The position numbers and the translations under genes are program-made. From Streptomyces sp. JB150 (GTDB lineage Bacteria; Actinomycetota; Actinomycetes; Streptomycetales; Streptomycetaceae), in contig NZ_CP049780.1 of NCBI RefSeq assembly GCF_011193355.1, positions 5,189,803-5,253,802 on the forward strand: DNA of 64,000 bases. Direction: 5' to 3'. The notes below the pieces were generated by a model that was not told where the DNA came from, did no database searches, and saw only the letters and a list, made by a program, of their open reading frames with translations. Positions 25,280-33,574 of this stretch are shown in pieces (positions within the stretch are counted from its first letter, which is position 1; each line of letters opens with the position of its first letter).

Positions 25280-26694
25280 CACGCCTGTTCGGTTCCGTAC
25301 GGGCACGCGCCGCACTGGCCGCGACCCTGGTCGTCGCGGTCGCGCTGCTCGCCGCCGGCACGGCCGTCCTGCTGTCGCTGCGCGGTGGCCTGGAGAGCCG
25401 GGCGGACGCCGAGGCCGACGCCGTCGCCCGCCAGGTCGCCTCCCGGATCGCCGCCCGCATCCCCTACGCCGACCTGGACCTGCCGGACGGCGACGACCAC
25501 CCCGTGCAGGTCGTCGACGAGGACGGCAGGGTCCTCGCCGTCAGCGAGGGACTGGAGGCCGTCAGCGGCACCGGCACGTCCGGCGTCACCCCGCTCCACA
25601 GCCCCGCGCCCGAGCCGGAGCACGATGACCAGGCTGCCGAGGCCGCCGAGTCCGGCGAACTCGCGGAGATCGACTGGCACGGGCAGGGCACCGCCACCGT
25701 GGACGGCGAGCGCCAGGAGTACCGCTTCGCCGGGGCGGAGGTCACCGACCTCCGCGACGAGACGGTCCGGGTCTACGCCGGTGCCTCGCTCGCGGCCCAG
25801 CAGGACGCGGTGCGCACCGCCTCCGGGGTGATGCTGGCCGGGTTCCCGCTGCTGCTGGCCGTCGTGGCCTCGGTGACCTGGCTGGTCACCCGGCGGGCCC
25901 TGCGCCCGGTCGAGGACATCCGCCGCGAGATGGCGGAGATCACCGCCTCGGCGGACCTGACCCGGCGGGTGCCGGAGCCCGCCACCCACGACGAGATCGC
26001 CCGGCTGGCCCGCACCACCAACGAGACCCTGGCCGCGCTGGAGACCTCCGTGGAGCGCCAGCGCCGGTTCGTCGCCGACGCCTCCCACGAGCTGCGCAGC
26101 CCGATCGCCTCGCTGCGCACCCAGCTGGAGGTGGCCGCCGCCCATCCCGCGCTGCTGGACCTCGACGGGGCGGTCGAGGACACCGTACGGCTGCAGCGGC
26201 TCGCCGCCGACCTGCTGCTGCTGGCCCGGCTGGACGCCGGGGAGCGGCCCGCCGACGCCCGGGTGGACCTGTCGGCGCTGGCCCGCGAGGAGGCGGCGGG
26301 GCGGCCGATGGTGACCGTCGAGGCCGGGCCGGCCGGGCCGGCCGGGGCGGAAGTGGCCGGATCGCGCGGTCAGCTGGGCCGGGTGCTGGCCAATCTGCTG
26401 GACAACGCCGAGCGGCACGCGCGCTCGGCGGTCACCGTGACCGTCCGCCGGGACGGGGACCGGGCGGCCGTGGTGCGGGTCGCCGACGACGGCGAGGGGG
26501 TGCCCGAGGCCGACCGGGAGCGGATCTTCGAGCGGTTCGTCCGGCTGGACGACGCCCGCAGCCGCGACGAGGGCGGCGCCGGGCTGGGCCTGGCGATCGC
26601 CCGCGACGTGGCCGTCCGGCACGGCGGGACCCTCACGGCCGGTGAGGCCCCGGGCGGCGGAGCCCTGTTCGAGCTCCGCCTGCCACTGGCCTAG
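25276..26694 (+). CDS. Sensor histidine kinase paired with the OmpR regulator
   Basis: A 472-residue membrane kinase. A transmembrane helix at about residues 11-32 is followed by an acidic extracytoplasmic domain of about 150 residues, then a second helix (VMLAGFPLLLAVVASVTWLV). The cytoplasmic part has a HAMP linker, the H-box FVADASHELRSPIASLRTQLE, N-box NLLDNAERHA, and G boxes VADDGEGVPEADRERIFERF and GAGLGLAIARD. It is translationally coupled to the regulator. The acidic sensor domain beside a PepSY protein suggests sensing of cations or cell-envelope state, which is inference. Confidence 0.93.
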   Translation: MTRLFGSVRARAALAATLVVAVALLAAGTAVLLSLRGGLESRADAEADAVARQVASRIAARIPYADLDLPDGDDHPVQVVDEDGRVLAVSEGLEAVSGTGTSGVTPLHSPAPEPEHDDQAAEAAESGELAEIDWHGQGTATVDGERQEYRFAGAEVTDLRDETVRVYAGASLAAQQDAVRTASGVMLAGFPLLLAVVASVTWLVTRRALRPVEDIRREMAEITASADLTRRVPEPATHDEIARLARTTNETLAALETSVERQRRFVADASHELRSPIASLRTQLEVAAAHPALLDLDGAVEDTVRLQRLAADLLLLARLDAGERPADARVDLSALAREEAAGRPMVTVEAGPAGPAGAEVAGSRGQLGRVLANLLDNAERHARSAVTVTVRRDGDRAAVVRVADDGEGVPEADRERIFERFVRLDDARSRDEGGAGLGLAIARDVAVRHGGTLTAGEAPGGGALFELRLPLA

Positions 26695-26712
26695 GCCTCT
26701 GGCACTGCGTGG

Positions 26713-27189
26713 TCAGGGGCGTCCGCGCTGGCCGCGCAGGTGCTCGGCGATGGGCCGGAACGCCTTGTCCAGCTCGGTCAGGGCCTCGGGGGAGAGGAGG
26801 TCGATGAAGTGCCTGCGCACGGACGCCACGTGGTGCGGGGCGACCTTGCGCATCGTCTCCATGCCGTGATCGGTGAGGACGGCGAACAGTCCCCGGCGGT
26901 CGGACTCGCAGTTCTCCCGGCGCACCAGGCCGGCGTTCTCCATGCGCGTGATCTGGTGCGAGAGGCGGCTCTTGGACTGCAGGGTGGCGGAGGCCAGATC
27001 GCTCATGCGCATGCGCAGATCGTCCGACTCCGAGAGATTCACCAGGATTTCGTAGTCGTTCATCGTCAGGCCGAACGGCTGCAGATCCTTTTCGAGCTGG
27101 TATGTCAACAGCCTGTTGACCTCCAGGTGGGTGCGCCAGGCACACTGCTCCGCATCGGTCAGCCAGCGCGTGGCCGTCTCGGTCTCCAT
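26713..27189 (-). CDS. absC: AbsC, MarR-family regulator of antibiotic production and zinc response
   Basis: A 158-residue MarR protein, the length reported for S. coelicolor AbsC, which controls actinorhodin and prodiginine synthesis and overlaps the Zur zinc regulon. It contains the winged helix (MSDLASATLQSKSRLSHQI, wing NCESDRRGLFAVLTDHG) and His/Cys residues that could bind zinc (VAPHHVASVRRHF, CESD). It is convergent with the sensor kinase, only 18 bases away. An AGTT-N8-AACT dyad near 27209-27224 lies upstream of its start. The symbol rests on recognition of the family and the gene neighbourhood. Confidence 0.85.
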   Translation of the reverse strand: METETATRWLTDAEQCAWRTHLEVNRLLTYQLEKDLQPFGLTMNDYEILVNLSESDDLRMRMSDLASATLQSKSRLSHQITRMENAGLVRRENCESDRRGLFAVLTDHGMETMRKVAPHHVASVRRHFIDLLSPEALTELDKAFRPIAEHLRGQRGRP

Positions 27190-27282
27190 GAATGAAGTCT
27201 ACCTAAGAAGTTGAAATGTGAACTAGTCTTGGGTGGTGTGACAGTGCGCACGCGTTCGATGTCACACTCCGCAGACTACCGC

Positions 27283-28083
27283 TCACAGCCCGAAGCGACG
27301 CTGGAGGTCTCCCAGCTGTCCGGGAAGGCGCGGTGTCCCGGCCGATGCCCCGTGTCCTCCGGACATTCCCGCGCCGGGCACTCCCGCCCGCTGCGGAACC
27401 GCCCCCGCGTCCTGCTCGGGAACCAGGGTCTCGGTGGACTGGAGCAGGACGGTGCCCGCTCCCACGAACTCGAACTGATGCTCCTCTCCGGAAGCCCCGC
27501 CGAGGCCCGTCATCGCACGTAGACCGCCCAGAACGCCCGTCAGGTACCCGTGGTCGTAGTGATGGCACGGTGACGGGCAGTCGGCCCAGCCGACGAGCGC
27601 CTGCGGGTCCACCCGGATCGGGGGTTCCATGAACACCACCGGCCCGTTAGATGCGGCCACGAACTTCCCGGTTCCGAGGAGCGTCAGAAAGCCCGGCACG
27701 ATCGACTGCTTGAGGGAGAGAGTTGGCTGAAAAGCGAGCAGATTCCCTGCCCGAACGGTCAAATTGCCGTCCTCGAGGTCGTACGCGTTCACATCGAAGG
27801 CCCGGTCGGCGAGCAGCATCTTGCCCGAGCCCTCCGCCACCACCCAGTCGGAGGCGTGCAGCGGCGAATGGAACGACGTGCGCACCAGCCGCTCCAGCCG
27901 GCCGTGCCCGATGCCGTTGAAGTCGATCGAGCCGTAGTAGGCGATCATCTTGCCCTTCTGCAGGAACCACCGGCTCCCCGACAGCTCCGCACAGAAGGTG
28001 TACGGGTTCACGTTGTCGTCGGCGGGGAGGGTGGCGGGGTCGAAGACCGCCGGGCCGCCGCCGGGCGTCGCGTACGTGCTCAC
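27283..28083 (-). CDS. AIM24 family protein (third of three paralogues)
   Basis: A 266-residue protein of the AIM24/DUF124 beta-sandwich family. The signature blocks are present: GSRWFLQKGKMIAYYGSIDF, LADRAFDVNAYDLEDGNLTVRAGNLLAF and IRVDPQALVGW. It differs from its two neighbours in having a Gly/Pro/Gln-rich C-terminal tail of about 45 residues after the domain. The GTG start at 28083 overlaps the stop of the preceding paralogue (GTGA), so the trio is translationally coupled. The biochemical role of bacterial AIM24 proteins is not established. Confidence 0.88.
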   Translation of the reverse strand: MSTYATPGGGPAVFDPATLPADDNVNPYTFCAELSGSRWFLQKGKMIAYYGSIDFNGIGHGRLERLVRTSFHSPLHASDWVVAEGSGKMLLADRAFDVNAYDLEDGNLTVRAGNLLAFQPTLSLKQSIVPGFLTLLGTGKFVAASNGPVVFMEPPIRVDPQALVGWADCPSPCHHYDHGYLTGVLGGLRAMTGLGGASGEEHQFEFVGAGTVLLQSTETLVPEQDAGAVPQRAGVPGAGMSGGHGASAGTPRLPGQLGDLQRRFGL

Positions 28084-28730
28084 AGCTTCTCCTCCGAGGC
28101 CTGGACGTAGACCGCGCCGTTGCCGCTCAGCTCCAGCTGGAACGCCTCGCCGGACCCGCGGCCCACCATGTCCCGCCAGCCCAGGGCGGTCGACAGCTTG
28201 TTGCGCAGGTCGCCGTGGTGGGCGACGTACGCCTGCGGGTCGACGTGCACCGGGCGCTGCGGGGTGACCGGGATCTTCAGGACACCGCCGTGCGCCATCA
28301 CGGCGACGGCCCCGTGGCCCTCCAGGGTGGTGGTGAACAGCCCCTGCCCGGTGACCTGCCCGCGCACCATGCCCATGACGCCGCCCTGCGAGCCCATGAA
28401 CATCGTCCCCTGCCGGAGCGTGCCCTCGAACGCCAGCAGCCGGTCCGCCTCGACGTACAGGGTGTCGCCGGCGAGGCGGATCACCTGGACGTGGTGGCCG
28501 CCGTGCCCGAAGAGGACCGTGCCGCTGCCCTCCACGGTCATCAGCGGGGTGTCCTCGTCGGCCAGCCGGCGGCCGATCATCGACATGACGCCGCCCCGGC
28601 CGCCCGTTATGTTCGGGGTGAAGGTCACCTCGCCCCGGTACGCGAGCATCGCGCCGCGCTGACTGAACAGCCGCTGCCCCGGCACGACGGTCGCCTCGAC
28701 CATCTTCGGATTGATCTCCCGGAAGGTCAT
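28080..28730 (-). CDS. AIM24 family protein (second of three paralogues)
   Basis: A 216-residue AIM24 protein with GQRLFSQRGAMLAYRGEV, EGSGTVLFGHGGHHVQVIRL, TLYVEADRLLAFEGTL and VHVDPQAYVAHHGDL blocks. It follows the first paralogue after a single base and overlaps the third. The domain spans the full length with no tail. Confidence 0.88.
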   Translation of the reverse strand: MTFREINPKMVEATVVPGQRLFSQRGAMLAYRGEVTFTPNITGGRGGVMSMIGRRLADEDTPLMTVEGSGTVLFGHGGHHVQVIRLAGDTLYVEADRLLAFEGTLRQGTMFMGSQGGVMGMVRGQVTGQGLFTTTLEGHGAVAVMAHGGVLKIPVTPQRPVHVDPQAYVAHHGDLRNKLSTALGWRDMVGRGSGEAFQLELSGNGAVYVQASEEKL

Positions 28731-28731
28731 C

Positions 28732-29364
28732 TCACACGTCCCCCGCGATCGTGTTGCGCTCGCTGGGCTGGACGTACACCAGCCCGTCCCCCTCGAAGCG
28801 GATCTGGAAGGCCTCGCCGCCGCCCTCGCCGAGGAACGTGCGGAACGTCACACCGGACTGGAAGGACTGCCGCAGGTTCCCCTGGTGGGCCACGTACGCC
28901 CCCGGGTCGACCGAGAGCGGATACTGCGGGCTGACCCGCAGCACCACCGCGGGCCCGTCCGAGGTGATCGCCGCCTGTCCGTGCCCCTCGACGGTGGTGG
29001 TGAACAGGCCGTTGCCCTGGGAGGCGCCGCGCAGTCCGGTGAAGCCGGTGCCGGTGCGCAGCCCGCCGTCGGTCGCGAGCAGGTTGCTCGACTCCACGAA
29101 CAGCTTGTCGCCCTGGAGCGTCACCAGGCTGATCTCAAACGCCCGGTCCGCGAACCAGCACGTCCCGTGCCCCTTCACCTCCATCACGGTCATCTGCTCG
29201 CCGGTGATCCGCCGGGTCACCATGCCCCGTATGCCCTCACCGCCCCCGCTGAGCTTCTTGAACGCCATCTGTCCGTCGTACGCGACCATCGACCCGTTCT
29301 TCGCGCGCACGGCGTCCCCGGTCATGTCGACGGCGAGCACCCTGCCGCCCTGAAGTCGGAACAT
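28732..29364 (-). CDS. AIM24 family protein (first of three paralogues)
   Basis: A 210-residue AIM24 protein. The real start is the ATG at 29364 (MFRLQGGRVLAVDM) with AGGTG six bases upstream. A longer frame to 29553 runs into a tandem DNA repeat and is not credible. Blocks include KNGSMVAYDGQMAF, CWFADRAFEISLVTLQGDKLF and LSVDPGAYVAHQGNL. It is the promoter-proximal gene of the three-gene AIM24 operon. Confidence 0.88.
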   Translation of the reverse strand: MFRLQGGRVLAVDMTGDAVRAKNGSMVAYDGQMAFKKLSGGGEGIRGMVTRRITGEQMTVMEVKGHGTCWFADRAFEISLVTLQGDKLFVESSNLLATDGGLRTGTGFTGLRGASQGNGLFTTTVEGHGQAAITSDGPAVVLRVSPQYPLSVDPGAYVAHQGNLRQSFQSGVTFRTFLGEGGGEAFQIRFEGDGLVYVQPSERNTIAGDV

Positions 29365-29413
29365 CGCCACACCTGCGAAGGTAGCCGCCGGGGGCGGCCC
29401 GCCGACAGGGGCG

Positions 29414-29479
29414 CGGACCCCGAACGGACCCGGAGCGGACCCCGAACGGACCCGGAGCGGACCCCGAACGGACCCGGAG
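29414..29479. repeat. 22-bp tandem repeat, three perfect copies
   Basis: Three identical copies of a 22-base unit (starting CGGACCCCGAACGG, ending CCCGGAG) lie at 29414-29435, 29436-29457 and 29458-29479, followed by a partial degenerate copy. They lie in the 285-base space between the divergent AIM24 operon and the DUF3817 gene, about 50 bases upstream of the AIM24 start. The period is close to two helical turns. Confidence 0.85.
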
Positions 29480-29649
29480 CGGGACCCGGAGGGGAACCCG
29501 CAGCCGGCACCCGGGCGCACCTCGGGGCCGCCGTTCGCCCGACCCTGGGGCAAGCCCGCGGGTGACCGTTTGCCACAATGGAACGGCGTTTGTGCATCCG
29601 TTCACAAACAGACCGCGTCCCGTGACGACTCTCCCACCGAAGGTGACCC

Positions 29650-29994
29650 GTGGACATCAAGACCGCCAGTGCCCTGCGCCGCCTCCGCCTGGTTTCGGCT
29701 CCCGAGGCCATCTCGTTCCTGCTCCTGCTCGTCTGCTCCGTGTTGAAGCGGACGACGGACTTCAACGCGGTGCCCGTCATGGGTGCGGTGCACGGCGTGC
29801 TGTTCATCCTGTACGTGATCTTCTGGGCGGACGCCTGGAACCGCGCCAAGTGGTCCTTCAAGACCGCCGCCCTCTACTTCGTCCTCTCGGTCCTGCCGGC
29901 CGGCGGCTTCTTCGCCGAGCGCAGGCTGCGGCGTGAGGCCGAGGACGCGGTGATCGCCTCGCGCGCCCGCAAGGAAGGGGTCGTGAACGCATGA
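29650..29994 (+). CDS. DUF3817 membrane protein (copy 1)
   Basis: A 114-residue protein with three hydrophobic segments and the DUF3817 pattern: [60 protein letters not shown] related gene occurs at 33164-33502. It overlaps the thiamine-binding protein gene (ATGA at 29991), so they form an operon. The function is unknown. Confidence 0.88.
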   Translation: MDIKTASALRRLRLVSAPEAISFLLLLVCSVLKRTTDFNAVPVMGAVHGVLFILYVIFWADAWNRAKWSFKTAALYFVLSVLPAGGFFAERRLRREAEDAVIASRARKEGVVNA

Positions 29995-30287
29995 TCGTCG
30001 CCTTCTCCGTGACGCCGCTCGGCGTCGGCGAGGACGTGGGGGAGTACGTCGCCGACGCCGTCCGCGTGGTCCGCGAGTCCGGTCTCCCGAACCGCACCGA
30101 CGCGATGTTCACCTCCATCGAGGGCGAGTGGGACGAGGTCATGGACGTCGTCAGGCGGGCCGTGGCCGCCGTGGAGGCCCGCGCGCCCCGCGTGTCCCTG
30201 GTGCTCAAGGCGGACATCCGGCCCGGCGTCACCGACGGCCTCACCTCGAAGGTGGCGACCGTCGAGCGGCACCTGGCCGGCGAGTAG
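29991..30287 (+). CDS. MTH1187 family thiamine-binding protein
   Basis: A 98-residue protein of the MTH1187/YkoF-like (UPF0045) fold. It begins [20 protein letters not shown] and contains the conserved [16 protein letters not shown] and LKADIRPG segments. Family members bind thiamine or its pyrimidine precursor. It is translationally coupled to the DUF3817 membrane gene, suggesting a small binding-protein/membrane pair. Confidence 0.88.
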   Translation: MIVAFSVTPLGVGEDVGEYVADAVRVVRESGLPNRTDAMFTSIEGEWDEVMDVVRRAVAAVEARAPRVSLVLKADIRPGVTDGLTSKVATVERHLAGE

Positions 30288-30366
30288 CGGCACGACGAGG
30301 CGAGGCGACGCGCCAGGAAGAGCGAGGAAGCGCGAGAAAGCGCGAGGAGAGGCGGGGTGAACCGCC

Positions 30367-31017
30367 TCAGCGGCGGGCCGTGCGGCGCAGATGGTGCCGT
30401 ACGGCCCGCTGCGCGACCGGACCCAGTTCCTCCAGCGCCGCCACCAGCACGCCGAGCTGCTCCAGCGCGTCCAGCGCCGACGCCGCGCCCGCCGCGTCCA
30501 CCCCTTCGTACAGCTCGATCCCGACGAACGACGCCGCCACCGCGCGGGCCAGGCCCGCCGGGTCGGTGAACTCGCCGAACGGCGTCCCGGCCAGCACCCG
30601 GGTCAGGACCCGCTCGATCTCGTCGATCCACAGCTGGAGGCCGCCCGCCGTGGCGGGGCCCAGGGCGGCGTGGGTCTGCGCGCCGGCGAGGAGCTGGCCG
30701 AGGAGCGCGACATGGCCGCCGACCCGCTCCTCCTCGTGGATCGCGCGGCCCAGCGCCAGCAGCCCCGACAGGGACGTGACCTGGGCGAGCCGGTCGCGGT
30801 AGCGGGCGACGGCCTGCTCGGCGCCGTACCGGCAGGCCGCCGCGAGCAGTTCGTCGACCGAGCCGAAGTGGTAGAAGACGAGCGCCTGGTTCACCCCCGC
30901 GGCCGCCGCGACCGTGCGCGCCGACGTCTTGGCGATGCCCTGCTCGGTGAGGGTGCGCAGAGCGCCCTCCAGCAGCTTGGTCTTCGTCTCCTGCGCCTTG
31001 GCGGTGTCGGGGCTCAC
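30367..31017 (-). CDS. TetR family regulator (last gene of the DUF4166 operon)
   Basis: A 216-residue TetR protein with HTH GIAKTSARTVAAAAGVNQALVFYHF. The GTG start overlaps the stop of the DUF4166 gene (GTGA), making it the third gene of an operon that starts at 32443. It likely recognises the two TTTGAGC-N4-GCTCAAA sites in front of that operon, which would give autoregulation. That link is inferred from operon structure. Confidence 0.9.
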   Translation of the reverse strand: MSPDTAKAQETKTKLLEGALRTLTEQGIAKTSARTVAAAAGVNQALVFYHFGSVDELLAAACRYGAEQAVARYRDRLAQVTSLSGLLALGRAIHEEERVGGHVALLGQLLAGAQTHAALGPATAGGLQLWIDEIERVLTRVLAGTPFGEFTDPAGLARAVAASFVGIELYEGVDAAGAASALDALEQLGVLVAALEELGPVAQRAVRHHLRRTARR

Positions 31018-31694
31018 GCGCGGGACTCCTCACGGACGGGGCGCAGCCCGGGGCGTACGCCACAGGCGCGGATGTCGCTGTACGTCACCGTGAAGGCGCC
31101 CTCGTAGCCGAAGAGCGGGCCGAAGCGCTCGTTGACCACGCGGACCCGGACGCGGAACACGCCGGCCGTGTCGTCGTAGGACTCGCGGACCTCGGCGGTC
31201 GCGCCGATCAGGGCGGGCACGCGGACGTCCACCGGGCCCTCGCGGAAGCGGTGCTCGCCGGAGCGGATCAGCAGGGAGCCGTCGGGTTCGGCACTCGGGT
31301 GCAGTTCGCTGGCGAGGTGCTGGTGGGTGCCCAGGTAGTCGAGGACGCGGTCGCCCCCGGGGCCGAGCACCATCTGGGCGTCGAAGCGGCGGGGGCGGCC
31401 GGGCAGCCGAAAGGTGCGCACGAAGCTGACCGTCTCCCGGCCGAAGGTGTCGGTGTAGGGCACGTTCTCGATGGTGAAGGGCACGTTCCGGCCGGTGCGC
31501 GGGACGAGGATGTTGCGGGTGGCGCCGAGGGCCAGGAACGGTCTGACGAACGTGCCGCCGTGCCAGATCCGGCTCATGACGCCCCGGCCGGTGCAGGCCT
31601 CGCCGCTGGTGAGGCCGACGGAGAAGCGGCGCTGCAGCCGCGGGTGCAGACGGTCGAAGCCGGCGCCCATGACCGTACGGAAGATCGAGGTCAT
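31014..31694 (-). CDS. DUF4166 domain protein
   Basis: A 226-residue protein starting at ATG 31694, where ATGA overlaps the upstream gene. The DUF4166 pattern is visible: an N-terminal FDRLHPRLQRRFSVGL, ENVPYTDTFGRETVSFVRTF, and RVRVVNERFGPLFGYEGAF near the C-terminus. Such domains occur with SDR or SRPBCC-like proteins. No catalytic residue can be proposed. Confidence 0.83.
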   Translation of the reverse strand: MTSIFRTVMGAGFDRLHPRLQRRFSVGLTSGEACTGRGVMSRIWHGGTFVRPFLALGATRNILVPRTGRNVPFTIENVPYTDTFGRETVSFVRTFRLPGRPRRFDAQMVLGPGGDRVLDYLGTHQHLASELHPSAEPDGSLLIRSGEHRFREGPVDVRVPALIGATAEVRESYDDTAGVFRVRVRVVNERFGPLFGYEGAFTVTYSDIRACGVRPGLRPVREESRA

Positions 31695-32443
31695 CGGGGG
31701 TTCTCCAGGGTGCTCAGCAGGCGGGGCGCACGCGCGCGGGTCGGCGGGGTGCGCAGGCAGCGGCGGGCGGCCGGGGTGCAGGACAGGGGCTGCTTGAACA
31801 GGGCGAGGCAGATCGCGACCGCCAGCAGCAGGGGGCACAGGTAGGCCGTCGACGCCGCGAACGGGCCCAGCAGGCGCGCCGCCGAGCCGAGGCCGAGGCC
31901 GGTCGCGGCGACGGTGACGACCACCGCGCGGACGGTCAGTTCCGCCAGCCAGTTCCCGAGCGCCCGCTCGGGGGTGATGCCGTGCTCCAGCCAGAGGCGG
32001 AGCCGGTCGAAGGACCAGGCCGTGGCCCAGCCCATGAGGGGGCGCAGGACCCAGCGGTCGGCGAGCGCGCCGAAGGCGCCCCAGCGGGGCCGGTAGTCGT
32101 AGCCGGTGAGGAAGCGGACGGCGTCGCCGTCCGGCACGTACCGCCAGTAGCCGCTGCCCTCGGCGAGCAGCGAGAGCGGGTGGGGGGAGGCGAAGCGCAG
32201 CGCGGAGGTGCGGGTGCCGTCGGGGCGCTCCCGCTCGCCGGCCGAGACGCCGGTGCCGGCGATCGTCAGGAACGGCAGCACGCGCGTGGCGTACCGGAAG
32301 CGCTGCGGTTCGCCCTCCGCGCGCGGGAGGTGGTCGATCTCGGTGAAGCGCAGGTCCCAGCGCTGGTGCTGGGAGGGCTCCTGGGTGCGGGCCCACAGGT
32401 CGTCTAGGTCGGTTCTGATCCGTGCCTCTATGTAGAGCCCCAT
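31691..32443 (-). CDS. SRPBCC-like protein with C-terminal membrane segments
   Basis: A 250-residue protein. The first about 170 residues look like a START/SRPBCC-type fold (YIEARIRTDLDDLWARTQEP start, YDYRPRWGAFGALADRW near the end). Two hydrophobic segments follow (LTVRAVVVTVAATGLGLG and LLGPFAASTAYLCPLLLAVAICLALF), with a basic tail. It is the first gene of the DUF4166-TetR operon. A role in lipid or hydrophobic ligand handling at the membrane is plausible only by fold resemblance. Confidence 0.75.
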   Translation of the reverse strand: MGLYIEARIRTDLDDLWARTQEPSQHQRWDLRFTEIDHLPRAEGEPQRFRYATRVLPFLTIAGTGVSAGERERPDGTRTSALRFASPHPLSLLAEGSGYWRYVPDGDAVRFLTGYDYRPRWGAFGALADRWVLRPLMGWATAWSFDRLRLWLEHGITPERALGNWLAELTVRAVVVTVAATGLGLGSAARLLGPFAASTAYLCPLLLAVAICLALFKQPLSCTPAARRCLRTPPTRARAPRLLSTLENPR

Positions 32444-32468
32444 CCCGGTTCCCCCAGTCCGTATGCGT

Positions 32469-32530
32469 GTTTGAGCGTTCGCTCAAACACCTGGGCAGGA
32501 CGGTAGCACTGTTTTGAGCGAGTGCTCAAA
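32469..32530. promoter_or_regulatory. Two near-identical palindromes, TetR operators
   Basis: Site 1 (32469-32488) has arms GTTTGAGCG and CGCTCAAAC around TT. Site 2 (32513-32530) has arms TTTGAGC and GCTCAAA around GAGT. The centres are about 43 bases apart (four helical turns). Both lie immediately upstream of the SRPBCC-DUF4166-tetR operon and before the divergent MarR promoter. They are the natural target of the TetR protein encoded at 30367. Confidence 0.75.
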
Positions 32531-32573
32531 GAGAAGTCCGCGGACCGGTCGGAGACCGAAAGGCGAGACGGAG

Positions 32574-32602
32574 CTGACCGGCATATGACCGGCCGGTAGG
32601 CT
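32574..32602 (+). promoter_or_regulatory. Promoter of the MarR gene, probably leaderless
   Basis: CTGACC (32574-32579), a 17-base spacer and TAGGCT (32597-32602) form a sigma-70/HrdB-like promoter. The GTG start codon at 32611 begins eight bases after the -10 box and no ribosome binding site is present. Transcription would therefore begin at or next to the start codon. Confidence 0.6.
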
Positions 32603-32610
32603 CTGATGAC

Positions 32611-33120
32611 GTGCCGAAGCCCCTCAGCCTTCCTTTCGACCCCATCGCGCGCGCCGACGAACTGTGGAAGCAGCGCTGGGGCAACGTGCCGTCCATGGCC
32701 GCGATCACCTCGATCATGCGGGCGCACCAGATCCTGCTCGCCGAGGTCGACGCGGTGGTCAAGCCGTACGGGCTGACCTTCGCGCGGTACGAGGCGCTGG
32801 TGCTGCTCACCTTCTCCAAGGCCGGCGAACTGCCGATGTCCAAGATCGGCGAACGCCTCATGGTCCACCCGACGTCCGTGACGAACACCGTGGACCGCCT
32901 GGTGAAGTCCGGTCTCGTCGCCAAGCGCCCCAACCCCAACGACGGCCGCGGCACCCTCGCCTCCATCACCGACAAGGGCCGCGAGGTCGTCGAGTCCGCC
33001 ACCCGCGACCTCATGGCCATGGACTTCGGCCTGGGCGTCTACGACGCCGAGGAGTGCGCGGAGATCTTCGCGATGCTGCGCCCGCTGCGGGTGGCCGCCC
33101 ACGACTTCGACGAGGGCTGA
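32611..33120 (+). CDS. MarR family regulator
   Basis: A 169-residue MarR protein with a winged helix (MSKIGERLMVHPTSVTNTVDRL, wing NPNDGRGTLASITDKG). The extra N-terminal 35 residues (PKPLSLPFDPIARADELW) are typical of a Streptomyces subgroup. It has a GTG start with a leaderless promoter. It is divergent from the DUF4166 operon and 43 bases upstream of the second DUF3817 gene, which it may control. Confidence 0.9.
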   Translation: MPKPLSLPFDPIARADELWKQRWGNVPSMAAITSIMRAHQILLAEVDAVVKPYGLTFARYEALVLLTFSKAGELPMSKIGERLMVHPTSVTNTVDRLVKSGLVAKRPNPNDGRGTLASITDKGREVVESATRDLMAMDFGLGVYDAEECAEIFAMLRPLRVAAHDFDEG

Positions 33121-33163
33121 CCCCGGCCAAGATCTCCCGGAACGCCTGGTTACGCTCGTACGC

Positions 33164-33502
33164 ATGAAAAAGAGCGTGCTGACGCGCTACCGCGTCATGG
33201 CCTACGTCACCGGTGTGCTGCTCGTCCTGCTGACCTTCGGCATGATCGGCAAGTACGGGCTCAAGAGCGACGGCGCGGCGGACTTCACCCAGGTCGTCAG
33301 CATCGCCCACGGCTGGCTGTACGTGGTCTACCTGATCTTCGCCTTCGATCTGGGCTCCAAGGCCAAGTGGCCGTTCGGCAAGCAGGCGTGGGTGCTGCTG
33401 GCCGGAACCATTCCCACCGCCGCCTTCTTCGTCGAGCGGAAGATCAGCCGCGAGCTGGAGGGCAAGGTCGCCGAGGACTCGCCGGCGGCCGCCAAGGCGT
33501 AG
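33164..33502 (+). CDS. DUF3817 membrane protein (copy 2)
   Basis: A 112-residue membrane protein with three hydrophobic segments. It shares the SIAHGWLYVVYLIFAFDLGSKAKWPF and AFFVERKISREL elements (each in several short blocks) with the copy at 29650. It follows the MarR gene by 43 bases. Confidence 0.87.
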   Translation: MKKSVLTRYRVMAYVTGVLLVLLTFGMIGKYGLKSDGAADFTQVVSIAHGWLYVVYLIFAFDLGSKAKWPFGKQAWVLLAGTIPTAAFFVERKISRELEGKVAEDSPAAAKA

Positions 33503-33543
33503 GCACACAGCCGTACGGACGCGTACGGCTGTCAGCCATCGAC

Positions 33544-33567
33544 ATTTACTAGGACGTCCTAGTAAAT
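33544..33567. promoter_or_regulatory. 24-bp perfect palindrome at the icmA start
   Basis: The 12-base arm ATTTACTAGGAC is followed without spacer by its exact reverse complement. The palindrome ends seven bases before the icmA ATG, where the -10 region or ribosome binding site must lie. A protein bound here would block transcription or translation of icmA. Perfect 24-base symmetry in AT-rich DNA is strong evidence for an operator. The cognate regulator is unknown; the nearest TetR gene (35388) has its own, different palindrome. Confidence 0.8.
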
Positions 33568-33574
33568 TCGAAGT

